This document shows, piece after piece, positions 1 through 9,277 of a stretch of 29,417 nucleotides of DNA. This stretch comes from JAVBMV01 sp031552145 (GTDB taxonomy: Bacteria; Myxococcota; Myxococcia; Myxococcales; UBA5297). Location of the stretch: the NCBI GenBank assembly GCA_031552145.1, contig JAVBMV010000018.1, positions 1-29,417 on the forward strand. Direction: 5' to 3'. Below the pieces are notes generated by a model. It saw only the letters and a program-made list of their open reading frames with translations, was not told the origin of the DNA and made no database searches. The position numbers and the translations under genes were made by a program. Position 1 is the stretch's first letter, and each line of letters begins with the position of its first letter.

Positions 1-136
1 TAGTTTTCTGGGTAGTTTTCTGGGTAGTTTTCTGGGTAGTTTTCTGGGTAGTTTTCTGGGTAGTTTTCTGGGTAGTTTTCTGGGTAGTTTTCTGGGTAGT
101 TTTCTGGGTAGTTTTCTGGGTAGTTTTCTGGGTAGT
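1..136. repeat. 12-bp tandem repeat array, about 11 copies
   Basis: The unit TAGTTTTCTGGG is repeated without any mismatch 11 times (1-132) and is followed by a partial TAGT. The array begins at the first base of the window, so its real length is unknown. On the + strand one frame carries a TAG stop in every unit and the other two are open; on the - strand all three frames are open. It ends only 5 bp before the Shine-Dalgarno of the downstream gene, so that gene's promoter must lie inside or beyond the array. Confidence 0.97.
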
Positions 137-152
137 CCAACGGAGGCTCCTC

Positions 153-1565
153 ATGGCTCGGAAAGTTGCGGTTTTGCCCAGAGCGCTCGCTGTGCTGCGT
201 CTCGGAGAGGATAGCGCGCGCCAGTTCAAGCGCGACATCAGCAACGCAGACGCGCTCGCCTCGGAGATGGTCGCCTTCGCGAACTGCGAAGGGGGTACCA
301 TCTTCATCGGTGTTGCCGATGACGGCAGCGCGCCGGGGCTCTCTGCCGAAGATGTGAGCAGGCTCAACCAGCTCATCGGCAACACGGCGAATCACTCGGT
401 GCGCAGCCCCATCGCCGTGCGCACCAAGAATGTACTGCTCGAGTCGGGGCGCGTGGTTATCGTGCTGACCGTCCCGAAGGGACTCGACAAGCCCTATTTC
501 GATAGAAATGGCGTCATTTGGCTCAAGGCGGGCTCCGACAAGCGCAGGGTCAACTCGAAGGAGGAGCTGCGACGCCTCTTTCAGATCAGCGATCAGTTTC
601 ACGCGGATGAGCTGCCCACGAAGGCGGGTTTGGAGGCGCTGGATCTGCTCCGCTTCCGTGATTTCCTCCGAGACCTCCATGGTCAGGAGCTGCCGCAAAG
701 TCCCGCCGAGTTGATGAGGCTTCTCAAGAACATGAACTTGGCTACGGAGAACGGTGTGCTGAACCTCGCGGGCCTCTTGCTCTTTGGCGAGCGGCCAGAG
801 AGCCTCAAACCGCAGTTCATCGTCAAGGCAGTGAGATATCCGGGCAATGAGATCCATGTCGCGAGGTACGTCGACACCGAAGACATTGCTGGGCCCCTGC
901 GCCGCGTTTTCGACGATGCCCAGGCCTTTGTGCTTCGCAACCTGCATAAGCTTCAGGCGGGGCGAGGCGTCAACAGCCAGGGAGCTCCGGAGATCCCCGC
1001 CGTTGTCTTCGAAGAGCTGCTGGTCAACGCGCTCGTGCACAGGGACTATTTGGTCAGCGCGCCGGTACGGGTCTTCATCTTCGAGAACCGGATAGAGATA
1101 ATAAGCCCGGGAAACCTTCCCAATAATTTGACGGTAGAGAAGATTCGCGCTGGCAACTCCAATCTGCGCAATCCTATTCTGGCGAGCTATGCGGCCAAAG
1201 GGTTGCTTCCGTACCGCGGGCTGGGCTCTGGGGTGCCGCGAGCCGTCGAGGCGTGGCCATCCATAGAGCTGCGGGACGATCGAGACGCTGGAAACTTCGT
1301 GGTGACAATTCCAAGAGGAGGGACTGCCGAAGTTGCCCGCGGAGCCGAGCAGCCTTTCAGGAGGAGCACGTCACATACAACCCAAAAGCTAATCGATTTG
1401 ATCGCTCAGCGCCCGAAAATAAGTAGGCAGCAGCTGGCCGAGGCGCTCGGGATCACCGCCGATGGTGTGAAGTACCACCTGCGCAAGCTGCAGGAGCAGA
1501 AGCTCATCGGACGTGTTGGTTCTGCCAAGGGTGGATACTGGGAGATCTTGCGGCCCGGACAATGA
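153..1565 (+). CDS. AlbA/Schlafen-type ATP-binding transcriptional regulator-like protein (COG2865 type)
   Basis: 470 aa. Residues about 15-145 look like an AlbA_2 (Schlafen AAA_4) nucleic-acid-binding domain: ESARQFK-like start (DSARQFKRDIS), then NCEGGTIFIGVADDG at 44-58. Residues about 285-385 resemble the GHKL-like ATPase domain found C-terminal in this family: E288, N292 and HRD (297-299) form the N-box, followed by ENRIEIISPG (311-320) and GLGSGVPR (356-363). Residues about 405-468 form a winged helix (QQLAEALGITADGVKYHLRKL). The family is often labelled 'ATP-dependent DNA helicase RecG-related', but no helicase motors are present. The start is ATG at 153 with GGAGG at 142-146. It is preceded directly by the 12-bp array and ends in a bidirectional terminator, so it seems monocistronic. 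It contains AT-richer patches (about 1095-1135 and 1375-1425), compatible with transfer. Its DNA target is unknown; the adjacent array is a plausible one (inference). Confidence 0.88.
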   Translation: MARKVAVLPRALAVLRLGEDSARQFKRDISNADALASEMVAFANCEGGTIFIGVADDGSAPGLSAEDVSRLNQLIGNTANHSVRSPIAVRTKNVLLESGRVVIVLTVPKGLDKPYFDRNGVIWLKAGSDKRRVNSKEELRRLFQISDQFHADELPTKAGLEALDLLRFRDFLRDLHGQELPQSPAELMRLLKNMNLATENGVLNLAGLLLFGERPESLKPQFIVKAVRYPGNEIHVARYVDTEDIAGPLRRVFDDAQAFVLRNLHKLQAGRGVNSQGAPEIPAVVFEELLVNALVHRDYLVSAPVRVFIFENRIEIISPGNLPNNLTVEKIRAGNSNLRNPILASYAAKGLLPYRGLGSGVPRAVEAWPSIELRDDRDAGNFVVTIPRGGTAEVARGAEQPFRRSTSHTTQKLIDLIAQRPKISRQQLAEALGITADGVKYHLRKLQEQKLIGRVGSAKGGYWEILRPGQ

Positions 1566-1603
1566 GTGAAGATGTCTGGCGGCTGAGTACCGGGACACGA
1601 GAA

Positions 1604-1640
1604 AAGCCCCCGCTCGACGAGTGCCGTCGAGCGGGGGCTT
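1604..1640. terminator. Bidirectional intrinsic terminator
   Basis: A perfect 16-bp GC-rich stem (1604-1619 paired with 1625-1640) with a 5-nt loop. It lies between the convergent AlbA-domain gene and the giant lipoprotein gene. The stem ends in A:T pairs. An A run (1602-1605) gives a short U tract for transcripts read on the - strand, while the + side is followed by a poorer CTTACTT. Confidence 0.88.
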
Positions 1641-1661
1641 CTTACTTCCACGCGTAGTGCG

Positions 1662-4600
1662 CTACCTAAGCTCGATCAGGAATTCGCCCGAAGAGAAGGG
1701 CTCGTCGCTGTCGACGAAGATGTACCAGGTGTCGCCCTCGGGTAGCGATGGGAGCTCCAGAATGGTCTCTGCAAACTCCGCACCCACGCCGCTGCCCTTG
1801 GCGTTGATGAGGTTGGCATCGGGACCGATGAAAGGAGCTGCGCAGTTCTCGACCCCGGCCTGTACCCAGATCAGGGGGTCGAAGTTCGTTAGCGGCGTCA
1901 CTGTCACCCGGGTGGTGCTTCCGTTGGAGAGGGCGCTGTAGACCAACTCCCGCCCAGTGGCGGTGTTCCTCTTTTTGACGGTAGTGTTGTTGAATGCCGA
2001 GAAGTTGTAGTCGTTCTCTGCTCTTCGCGTATCTCCGAAGACGGGGACATTCCGTTCGATGTGGCGCGGATTGGCGCAGGTGTCGTTCGTATCGGTCATG
2101 TCCAGGTGCGAGACCAGGACCGATACGTCGAAATACCCCGTCGTCCTGTTATTGCCCGGTGCCCCCGTCGTGTCGATGAAGAGATAGAAGAAACCACTCT
2201 CCGAAGTGCTTGGCGTGGCGATGGTGTAATCGATCCCAGAGGTGACCGGGATGAGAGACCAACAGGCGATCTCGGCGGAGGGATCGTTCTCGGCTCCGCA
2301 GCTCTTTCTTACGTACATGATAGGTCGACTTGCGGGGGCACTCGCGGAGGCGTTCTTGACGAGCGTGGCCTTCGCCATCAGGTGATCATTGGGGCCCATC
2401 CCGACCTTGTAGACGATGTCGAGCCCCTTTGCGATGGTGGCCGGCGCTGCGCCTGCATAACAAGTGCCGTGATATTCGTGGTGCGATGAGAGATAGCTGG
2501 CGTCGCCCTGTACGTTGGCACGGCCGGTCGGATCGAGCGGCAGGGCTGCCATCGCATCGGTATTCGCAGGGCAGCTGTCGGAGGGGAGCAGCGAGGTCCA
2601 AGCGCTCACCTCCAGATCGAAGGTCCCGACCGTCTCCTGTCGAGCGAAGTCGACGATGAGCACGTATTCGCCGGCGGGAAGCGCGGTGTAGGAGAGTGTC
2701 ACCGGGAGGCCCGCCGCCGAGTTGTGGAGGAAGTTTGCGTTGCAGACAGGGAATGCCCCCTCCGGCCCGAGATCCGTGCAATCGCTGGCACTGCGGAGCG
2801 AAATGACAGGAGCGAGTTGCGCCGACGGCGTCACCGTCGCCTCGAAGTCGGTTGTCGAGGTTGTCGAGAAAGAATAGAACCGATCTCCTCCCGGACGCTT
2901 GTACCTGATGGAGTTCGACGCCGCGTTGAAACCGATGCACTCGATGCCAGTGTCAATTGTGTCTCTGGCCCAGGTTACGTCTTCACCGACGCGCTTCGCT
3001 GGGAGGGTATCGAGCGAAATCGGAGTGCCGCACTTATCTCCAGGCGTCGCCTCGGGTAGGGAGGCGGTCGTCGTGACGATGAGTTCAAATGGCCCAGCGT
3101 TGCTCGCCTTCCCTTCGACGACCACATAGAGCGTCTCTCCACCTGGGCGGTCGTGTAGCTTCAGCCCGCGCGTGGCTTCGATGGTGCTCGTGTTGGCTAG
3201 GTTGCCGTCGCAGGCCCCAAATACCTCTCCAACCCCAGCGGCCTTGCCCGTTTCACAAGAGGTCATTACGGCGATCGCCGGATGGATCAGCGAGCCATAG
3301 GTCGGTCTCAAGAGGAGGCCCAGGGTGTTCTTGTCAGTCGCCTCGCCCGGCACGGTGAGCTTGAAGATCGCCTCGTGCCCCTTGTCGGTGGTGGCGGCGG
3401 CGCAGGAGGGCGTAATGAGGTCCTTGTATACCGTTCCGGTTTTTTGGGTTACGCCGAAGATGCTCTGGCTGCTCTCCTTCGCGAGCGCGATGGCCGCGGT
3501 CGACGCAGAGCAGTCATTGGTCGTCTCGGTCACCTGGTAGAACTCGAGATAGAACTCTCCCGCCGATGCAGAGGCCGGCCCGCTGATCTCGATGTAGTAC
3601 TCCGTCTGGGCGATGAGCTGGGTGGTCAGGCCGCTCGCCACGCGCCGGCCAGTGGTCGTGCTTACGGCCGCCGTCGGCGTCGAGAGGGCAGTGTCGATTA
3701 CCGACGCGCTGCCCGCGCAACCATCCCGTATCGCCACGGTGGGGAGGAAGGCGTTCGGCGTCGCCGGGCTGGCCCAGACCGAGAAGCCGTAGCGCGCCGC
3801 AAGAGAGGGTTTGAATCGATAGAAGACCGACTGCTTACCGCTCGCGCCGGTGAGGGTTGTCCCGCGGATTGGCGCCGTGTTGTCGAGCGAGGCCCGTGGG
3901 GCGTATGTTACGAGGTCGAGCTCGGGGACCTGGCCGCCGCACGTCTGCGCGTCGAGAGCGGGCAAACGATTGAGTACCGCTATCTCCAAGGTATAGGGGC
4001 CATAGAGGGTGCCCGAGGACTGGTCGATCCACAGATAGTAGACGCCAGGATCCAGGTCGGAGGCGCCGAGGACCACCGGCGCCGAATAGCCCGCGGTGGG
4101 GATCGTCGAGGCGATTGTCCGGTCGGCATTCGTAATGAAACAGGATTTTCCGAGGTGGATCGTCGTGCGCGCGCCACGGTTGATGGACTGAACCGTGACC
4201 GCGAGGTCGGCCTTGCCCGTCATCGCCGTGGTGTCGATGGCATAGACAGTGTCGAGACCCACATCTCTGCCGTGGTTCTTCGCGTAATAGAGCGTGCCCT
4301 CGAGCCGCTGCACGCCAGCGGCGCTGAAGCTGACACGCTGGGCCTCCGCGCAGCTATCGGGGCAGTGGGTGATCGGGTCGCGTTTCGCGACCGTTAGGTT
4401 GAAGCTTCCTCCCTCGCCAATGCCGTCGACGAAGAGCGCGTACCAACCCGGGACGAGGGCGTTGACGACGAGCGAGGATGCGCCATCCGAACCTCCGTCG
4501 CAGACCAACTGGTCCTCCTCCTCGATGCTGTCGCAGGCCTCGGCGCGCCGCAGATAGAGCGCGGGGGTATAGGTGGGTGACCAGATGCTGCCGCGTGCAT

Positions 4601-7600
4601 CCGCGACGAGCCGCCTGGTGCCCTCCGCCGCAGTGACCTCGAAGAAATAGACCGCCTCGCCGCCGATCAGCGTGGGGCAGTTGCCGCCAGGTCCGTCATG
4701 GTAGTTGACTCGGTCATCGGTGCGTCCGCTCACCCGCACCGCGTGGTCCATTCCAAACTGAAGTGTGTTCTCCGAGTTGGCGGAGCAGGCGTACGGGGGA
4801 TTCGGTCCGGAGGCCGGGGTGAGGGTCAACGTGCCGGTGAAGCGCCCGCGCAGCCCCAAGCCCGAGTCGACCCAGAGCCAATAGGTGGTGCCCGTGGGAC
4901 TCCCCGCGAGCTTCTGGACGCGGAGGTTTACCTCGCCGTCATGGACCCGATCGCTCGCGCCCAGCTCGTCGGAGAACTCCTCGCTCTCACAAGCGCGCCG
5001 CAGATAGATGAGGCCCGTCTCGACCAGCGATTCGAAGCGGACCGTCGCGGAGAGGTCGACCTCTTCGTGGATGGTGAACTGATAGACCAGGTCTGGACCG
5101 ACGCCGCTGTTCCCCCCCGTGCCGGAGAGCCGCGTGGATCGGGCATCGTCGCCAGCAAGAAGCGTATCTCCACGGAAGGAGAGGGTCGTCTCTCCCGAGA
5201 GCGCCGAGGGGATCTCGATGAGGCCAGGACTGCGGCAATGATCGGGATGATGGCAATTGGCCATCGATGTATCGCAGTTGTACGGCAGATCGACCGCATC
5301 CTCCACGGCGAGTTCGAGATCGAAATCTCCGCTCGTCGCGTCGAGGCCGTCCACCACGAGGAAATAGGTCGCATAGGCGAGGTGATCGATCCGCGCGACT
5401 GCGACACCCGTGCGGTTGGTGTCGGCTCCGCACGCGGTCTCCTCCTGCGCGGTGGTCGCCGGGCAAGCGTTCTCCCACAGGTAGACCGCGGGACGATAGG
5501 AGGGGGTGCTCTCTCTCCTAATAACCGTCGCGGTCAGCCGGTACTTCGATGCCTCCGACATGGGAAGAGGGGGCTGCAAGAGCACCATGGCGACTCTGTC
5601 GCCGCCGTTCATCAGACGGCTGGGGAGCTCACACTTTCCGCGATAGTCGTCACGAGCATTGATCGTCGACTCTCCGTTGATCCGTGCGCGTCTGGAGCCG
5701 GTCGTGGGGACATTGATGACCCAGTTACCAGCCGTGTCACATCGGTCGTTATTGGGCGCCTGGACTGCATCTTCCGTGGTGACCTTGAGCAGGAAGGCGC
5801 CCTCTCGGACCGGTGATGCAGAGTCGACGAAGATGAAGTAATCGCCGCCAAGCTCGTCGCCGGGCACCTTCACCTTCGCGGCGCTGCTCCCTGTGGCACA
5901 CGCGACCTCCGTCGACTGCACTCCGCAATCCCTGCGAACGTAGACGACCGGCGCGAGCCCAGACTCCTCTGCGCGCGTCACCTCGATGGTGGCGCTCTTC
6001 CCGCTGGCGAGCGAGAACTGGTAGACCAGCTCGCCCCCCGAGCGCAGCGCACAGCTCCCACTGTGATCGTTCTTCCCCTCTGCCGTCGAACCGGCCTCAA
6101 AGGCGGTGTCGCCGCCCATGAAGGAGAGCTCCTTGGGATGCTCGCCTGGAACGCCCAGGTCGCACGTGTCGTTCCACGCGGGCGCCGCGGAGGCCTTGAG
6201 CTTGGCGCTTAGACTGAAGGCGCCGTTAGGGTAGCTCTGATTGGCTGAGTCAGCGATGAGCGAATAGTCGCCGCCCTCCAGCCACCCGAGGTGCATCGAG
6301 AGCGTCGTATCCTTGGCGCTGGTCGCGCAGGCGAGCTCTGCTCTAGGGACATTGCATTCGCTCGCGCGCTTCAGCGTCAGGTGTGGCGCGATGGCGTTCG
6401 ACGTCATCTCGAGCGTCACAGCGCGCGTCTCGCCCGCCGGGATGGAGAAGGAGTAGAGGAGATCCTTCGCCCCGTTGGCGGAGGCGCAGCCCGACCCAAA
6501 GGCGCTGGAGGAGAGCGGAACGTCGCTCGTGTTGCCCGTGGCCGTCGCCACCTCGTAGGCCCCCTGGGTCGTGAAGAGCAGCGGGAGCTCGGCGCCACAC
6601 AGGTAGTTGTTTGCCACCTCGAAGGCCTGGACGTTCAGCCGGAAATCCCCGGAGCTTCCATTGGCGCCGCCGACGGCCAAGTAATAATCGACGTTCGGGT
6701 TGAGACCATTGAATTTGCTCGAGTTGTTTGACGCGGTTCCCGTGGAGCACTGTTTCTCCGCGGTGGCGATCTTGGCCGTTTGGTCGCAGCCCGCCCAGAG
6801 CGAGTAGGTGGGAATGTAGCCGACTGACTGATGAATCGATGAGATCGAGATGGTGAGGTTTGTTGGCTGCGAGAAGCGCGGGAGCTTGTAGAAGACGTTC
6901 GGGCCGGTATGGTGGGCGCAGCTCGCGCTCGCCTCGCCCCGTGTCGCCCCGCGAGTCGACGCCTCGAGTGGCATCGCCTCGAGATCGAGCGTGGGGGCGT
7001 CGGCGCAGGTGTCGTTTTCTGGGGCCTCCGTCGGATCGGAGAGGCTGACGCCGAGGGTAAAGGCGCCGTCACTTCCCTGATTGACGCCATCCACCACGAG
7101 GTAATAGATGCCCGCGGCGAGCGGCTCGAAGGGGGCGATCAATGCCTCTCCAGCCGAGAGCTGCTTGGCGCAGAGTTCGGTCGCGCGCTCCTCGCACGAG
7201 GTGCGCAGCGAGACCACGGGCGCGAGGCGCGAAGGCGCGATGGGACGCACCGTGACGGTGGGCTTCTTGATCTCGCCGACAGGGATCTCGAAGGAGAAGA
7301 AGAGCTCGCGCCCTTGAGTCGCGACACAGACGCTCGACTCGCTGTCGCCGCCGTAAGAGGTGTCTCCAAAGACGGGAATCGAGGCATCGCCGTCAAAGGT
7401 CAATGTTTGCACGTTGGGACCACATTGTGTATTATTGGCCCCCTTGCCCGTGTAGGCGTCCAGATCGAATCGAATGCCGCCGCCATTCGTCGCTCGGACC
7501 GCCAGGTAATAGTCGCCCGATGCGAGGTTGGCGAAGGAGAGCGGCTCGCCCGGAGAATTGCATCCCAGGTCGGTGAGGGTGCTGCAGCCGTCGGTCCCCT

Positions 7601-9038
7601 TCAGGAGCACGGTGCGAAGGGCAACGCCGCGAGGCAGGGGCGTGTTGAGCACCTTGACCTTGGCCCAGAAGGACCAGCGCTCTCCTTCGGGGACGCTGAA
7701 GGAGTAGAAGACATCTCCGCCGTTCGGCGGATAGTAGGTGGCATCGGTCGAAGAGAGGCAGCTCTCATGACCGCTGCCGTCGTCGAGCGCGCCCTGCGTG
7801 CTGGCGCCCTTGGCTGTCGCGTGTCCCTCGACGAACTCCAGCGCAGTCGCATAGGCGCAGGTGTCATTTTCCGGGACAGGCTCTACTGGAAGGAGCTTGA
7901 CGGTGACCGTCCAGAGACCCACCTGACTCCCGGAGGCATCGATCGAGAGGAAGTAGCTGCCCGCCTCGAGGCGATCGAGCACGGCGCCCTCGCCCTCGTC
8001 GGCGGCGCAGAGATAGACGGCGGTGTCGGCGGCGCAGCTCTTCTGCACCGAGACCACGGCGGGGACAATCGAGCCAGTACTGCGGACATTGATCTCCACC
8101 CGCTGCTCACTCGCGAGCGAGAGCGCATATTTTACGTCGCCACTGGCGGTGGCGCTGCAGACGGGGTTCCCTGTGTCGGCGGCGAGCGAGGGATCGACCT
8201 CGAACTCGGAGATCCCGGCCGGGGTAAAGACCAGCGGGCGCGCCTGGTCGCAGGACCAGGTGGGGAGCGCCGCGGGCGCCGGTCGTTCCGCGCAGGTGTT
8301 ATCGACGCCGCAGAGCAAGCTGCCGGCGCATTCTCCGCACTGAACGACGTGGCCGATCTGGCACTTGTCGAGCGCGGTGATCTTTCCGCAGGTTGCCCCT
8401 GCAGCAGTACAGAGGACCGAGGGCGCGACCGAGCCGCACTCGACACAGCGGTTGTCGGCGCCGCAGGCCTTGCCTTGCGGGCACTGGCCGCAGTCGACGC
8501 TCTTCGAACGCTCGCAGAGATCGAGGCCCGTCGTTATCCCGCACTCGGTCCCTTTCTCATCGTTCATTCGCGCGCAGAAGGCGGCTTCGTCCTCCTCCAC
8601 GCAAGTTTTGCAGGTTTTGTCGGCCGCTGCGCAATACTGGAGGTCGGTGCAATCGCCGCACGCGTGCGTCTCCTCGACTCCACAGTTCGTGAAGGTGACG
8701 GAGCCGCAGTGACGCCCCTCCGAGCAGAGCTCTTGGGCGGTTTTGGGTATGCAGTTCGCGACGCACTGTCCCGTGGAGTTACAGGTCTCGTCGTCGTCGC
8801 ATTCTCCGCAGGTAGCGCCACAGGTCCCCTTGCCACAGACGCGGTCCCCGCAGGAGGGTGTGCAGCAGGCTCCCTCGAAGCAGCTCTCGCTGGAGTCGCA
8901 GCAGTCGTCGCCGCAGGCCTTCCGAGGTGCCTTGCAGCTTGCGCTGCCGCCATCGGGGGTCGGGCTGGGTGGGGAACTATCCGAACACCCGATCAACAGC
9001 GTGATGGCCGATAGAACGGCAAGTACTCGCAGCGCCAT
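1662..9038 (-). CDS. Giant Cys-rich multi-module surface lipoprotein
   Basis: 2458 aa from the ATG at 9038, chosen because AAAGGAG precedes it and because it gives a proper lipoprotein signal: MALRVLAVLSAITLLIGC with lipobox LIGC and Cys18, followed by a Ser/Pro linker ending PTPDGG. An upstream in-frame start at 9092 would bury this signal. Residues 35-249 hold about 38 cysteines. From about residue 262 to the end there are about 15 divergent modules of 130-165 aa. Each typically opens with NDTC or a variant, has a central 'DxVYxFxx' strand and a 'LxxxxxC' segment, and closes with 'GxYYLxVDG....GxFxLxV'. The strand pattern resembles PPC-like beta-sandwich domains. No enzymatic motif was recognised. 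The likely location is the outer membrane or cell surface (Ser at +2; inference). Adhesion, matrix or ligand binding are possible. It stands alone with its own terminator. Confidence 0.9.
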   Translation of the reverse strand: MALRVLAVLSAITLLIGCSDSSPPSPTPDGGSASCKAPRKACGDDCCDSSESCFEGACCTPSCGDRVCGKGTCGATCGECDDDETCNSTGQCVANCIPKTAQELCSEGRHCGSVTFTNCGVEETHACGDCTDLQYCAAADKTCKTCVEEDEAAFCARMNDEKGTECGITTGLDLCERSKSVDCGQCPQGKACGADNRCVECGSVAPSVLCTAAGATCGKITALDKCQIGHVVQCGECAGSLLCGVDNTCAERPAPAALPTWSCDQARPLVFTPAGISEFEVDPSLAADTGNPVCSATASGDVKYALSLASEQRVEINVRSTGSIVPAVVSVQKSCAADTAVYLCAADEGEGAVLDRLEAGSYFLSIDASGSQVGLWTVTVKLLPVEPVPENDTCAYATALEFVEGHATAKGASTQGALDDGSGHESCLSSTDATYYPPNGGDVFYSFSVPEGERWSFWAKVKVLNTPLPRGVALRTVLLKGTDGCSTLTDLGCNSPGEPLSFANLASGDYYLAVRATNGGGIRFDLDAYTGKGANNTQCGPNVQTLTFDGDASIPVFGDTSYGGDSESSVCVATQGRELFFSFEIPVGEIKKPTVTVRPIAPSRLAPVVSLRTSCEERATELCAKQLSAGEALIAPFEPLAAGIYYLVVDGVNQGSDGAFTLGVSLSDPTEAPENDTCADAPTLDLEAMPLEASTRGATRGEASASCAHHTGPNVFYKLPRFSQPTNLTISISSIHQSVGYIPTYSLWAGCDQTAKIATAEKQCSTGTASNNSSKFNGLNPNVDYYLAVGGANGSSGDFRLNVQAFEVANNYLCGAELPLLFTTQGAYEVATATGNTSDVPLSSSAFGSGCASANGAKDLLYSFSIPAGETRAVTLEMTSNAIAPHLTLKRASECNVPRAELACATSAKDTTLSMHLGWLEGGDYSLIADSANQSYPNGAFSLSAKLKASAAPAWNDTCDLGVPGEHPKELSFMGGDTAFEAGSTAEGKNDHSGSCALRSGGELVYQFSLASGKSATIEVTRAEESGLAPVVYVRRDCGVQSTEVACATGSSAAKVKVPGDELGGDYFIFVDSASPVREGAFLLKVTTEDAVQAPNNDRCDTAGNWVINVPTTGSRRARINGESTINARDDYRGKCELPSRLMNGGDRVAMVLLQPPLPMSEASKYRLTATVIRRESTPSYRPAVYLWENACPATTAQEETACGADTNRTGVAVARIDHLAYATYFLVVDGLDATSGDFDLELAVEDAVDLPYNCDTSMANCHHPDHCRSPGLIEIPSALSGETTLSFRGDTLLAGDDARSTRLSGTGGNSGVGPDLVYQFTIHEEVDLSATVRFESLVETGLIYLRRACESEEFSDELGASDRVHDGEVNLRVQKLAGSPTGTTYWLWVDSGLGLRGRFTGTLTLTPASGPNPPYACSANSENTLQFGMDHAVRVSGRTDDRVNYHDGPGGNCPTLIGGEAVYFFEVTAAEGTRRLVADARGSIWSPTYTPALYLRRAEACDSIEEEDQLVCDGGSDGASSLVVNALVPGWYALFVDGIGEGGSFNLTVAKRDPITHCPDSCAEAQRVSFSAAGVQRLEGTLYYAKNHGRDVGLDTVYAIDTTAMTGKADLAVTVQSINRGARTTIHLGKSCFITNADRTIASTIPTAGYSAPVVLGASDLDPGVYYLWIDQSSGTLYGPYTLEIAVLNRLPALDAQTCGGQVPELDLVTYAPRASLDNTAPIRGTTLTGASGKQSVFYRFKPSLAARYGFSVWASPATPNAFLPTVAIRDGCAGSASVIDTALSTPTAAVSTTTGRRVASGLTTQLIAQTEYYIEISGPASASAGEFYLEFYQVTETTNDCSASTAAIALAKESSQSIFGVTQKTGTVYKDLITPSCAAATTDKGHEAIFKLTVPGEATDKNTLGLLLRPTYGSLIHPAIAVMTSCETGKAAGVGEVFGACDGNLANTSTIEATRGLKLHDRPGGETLYVVVEGKASNAGPFELIVTTTASLPEATPGDKCGTPISLDTLPAKRVGEDVTWARDTIDTGIECIGFNAASNSIRYKRPGGDRFYSFSTTSTTDFEATVTPSAQLAPVISLRSASDCTDLGPEGAFPVCNANFLHNSAAGLPVTLSYTALPAGEYVLIVDFARQETVGTFDLEVSAWTSLLPSDSCPANTDAMAALPLDPTGRANVQGDASYLSSHHEYHGTCYAGAAPATIAKGLDIVYKVGMGPNDHLMAKATLVKNASASAPASRPIMYVRKSCGAENDPSAEIACWSLIPVTSGIDYTIATPSTSESGFFYLFIDTTGAPGNNRTTGYFDVSVLVSHLDMTDTNDTCANPRHIERNVPVFGDTRRAENDYNFSAFNNTTVKKRNTATGRELVYSALSNGSTTRVTVTPLTNFDPLIWVQAGVENCAAPFIGPDANLINAKGSGVGAEFAETILELPSLPEGDTWYIFVDSDEPFSSGEFLIELR
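1665..8255 (-). repeat. About 15 divergent PPC-like modules within the lipoprotein
   Basis: Protein-level repeats counted by reading module starts such as NDTCAYA, NNTQCGP, NDTCADA, NNYLCGA, NDTCDLG, NNDRCDT, YNCDTSM, YACSANS, CPDSCAE, QTCGGQV, NDCSAST, DKCGTPI, DSCPANT and NDTCANP, with a further module before the first. Module ends share GDYYLAV, GIYYLVVDG, GDYFIFVDS, GVYYLWIDQ or TWYIFVDS, then G(x)F.L.V. The modules are far apart in sequence, so this is an old expansion rather than a recent duplication. I could not confirm a Pfam assignment. Confidence 0.72.
8292..8936 (-). other. Cys-rich N-terminal region of the giant lipoprotein
   Basis: Residues 35-249. The first part (35-96) is very dense in Cys (CGDDCC, GACC, CGECDDD patterns). 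It is followed by three tandem units, at about 105-146, 154-201 and 209-249, each of the form LC...(G)xxCG.....C......CGxC......C...(N/K)xC. The units suggest a disulfide-stabilised stalk. Similar Cys-rich segments are common in large exported proteins of myxobacteria-type genomes (family knowledge); a ligand is not known. Confidence 0.75.
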
Positions 9039-9144
9039 GGTGCTCTCCTTTGGACTTGGCTCGACCGAAGAGGGAAGGTGCGAGAGTCGCAACGCGACGC
9101 GCGTTCCTGCCGGCCCCTCGGCGGTTTTTTCGCGGCAGTAGAAA

Positions 9145-9174
9145 ACTGTAGCGCCAGGGGTGTCTGGTGGTCAA
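9145..9174 (-). promoter_or_regulatory. Candidate sigma70-type promoter for the giant lipoprotein gene
   Basis: Read on the - strand: TTGACC (9169-9174), an 18-bp spacer and TACAGT (9145-9150). The predicted start near 9138 gives a leader of about 100 nt to the ATG at 9038. The matches are 5/6 and 4/6. It lies in the 239-bp divergent gap before the ArsA-like gene, for which I see no convincing promoter. Confidence 0.35.
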
Positions 9175-9277
9175 CCGTGCATCCCTCCGCTAAAGAGGGC
9201 GCCGAGTGCCCAAGCTGCGGCGGCATGGCGCGAGGCTGGCGCGGGGCGCGCCGGATCGGTAGAACCCAGAGAGCGGC

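Noticed and set aside
1..136. CRISPR array
   Set aside because: Units are 12 bp with no spacers; it is a simple tandem repeat.
6909..9014. 701-codon open frame on the + strand, antisense to the giant lipoprotein
   Set aside because: It is Arg/Gly/Ala/Glu-rich with no recognisable fold, and the opposite strand has a clear signal peptide and repeated modules. High GC creates such shadows.
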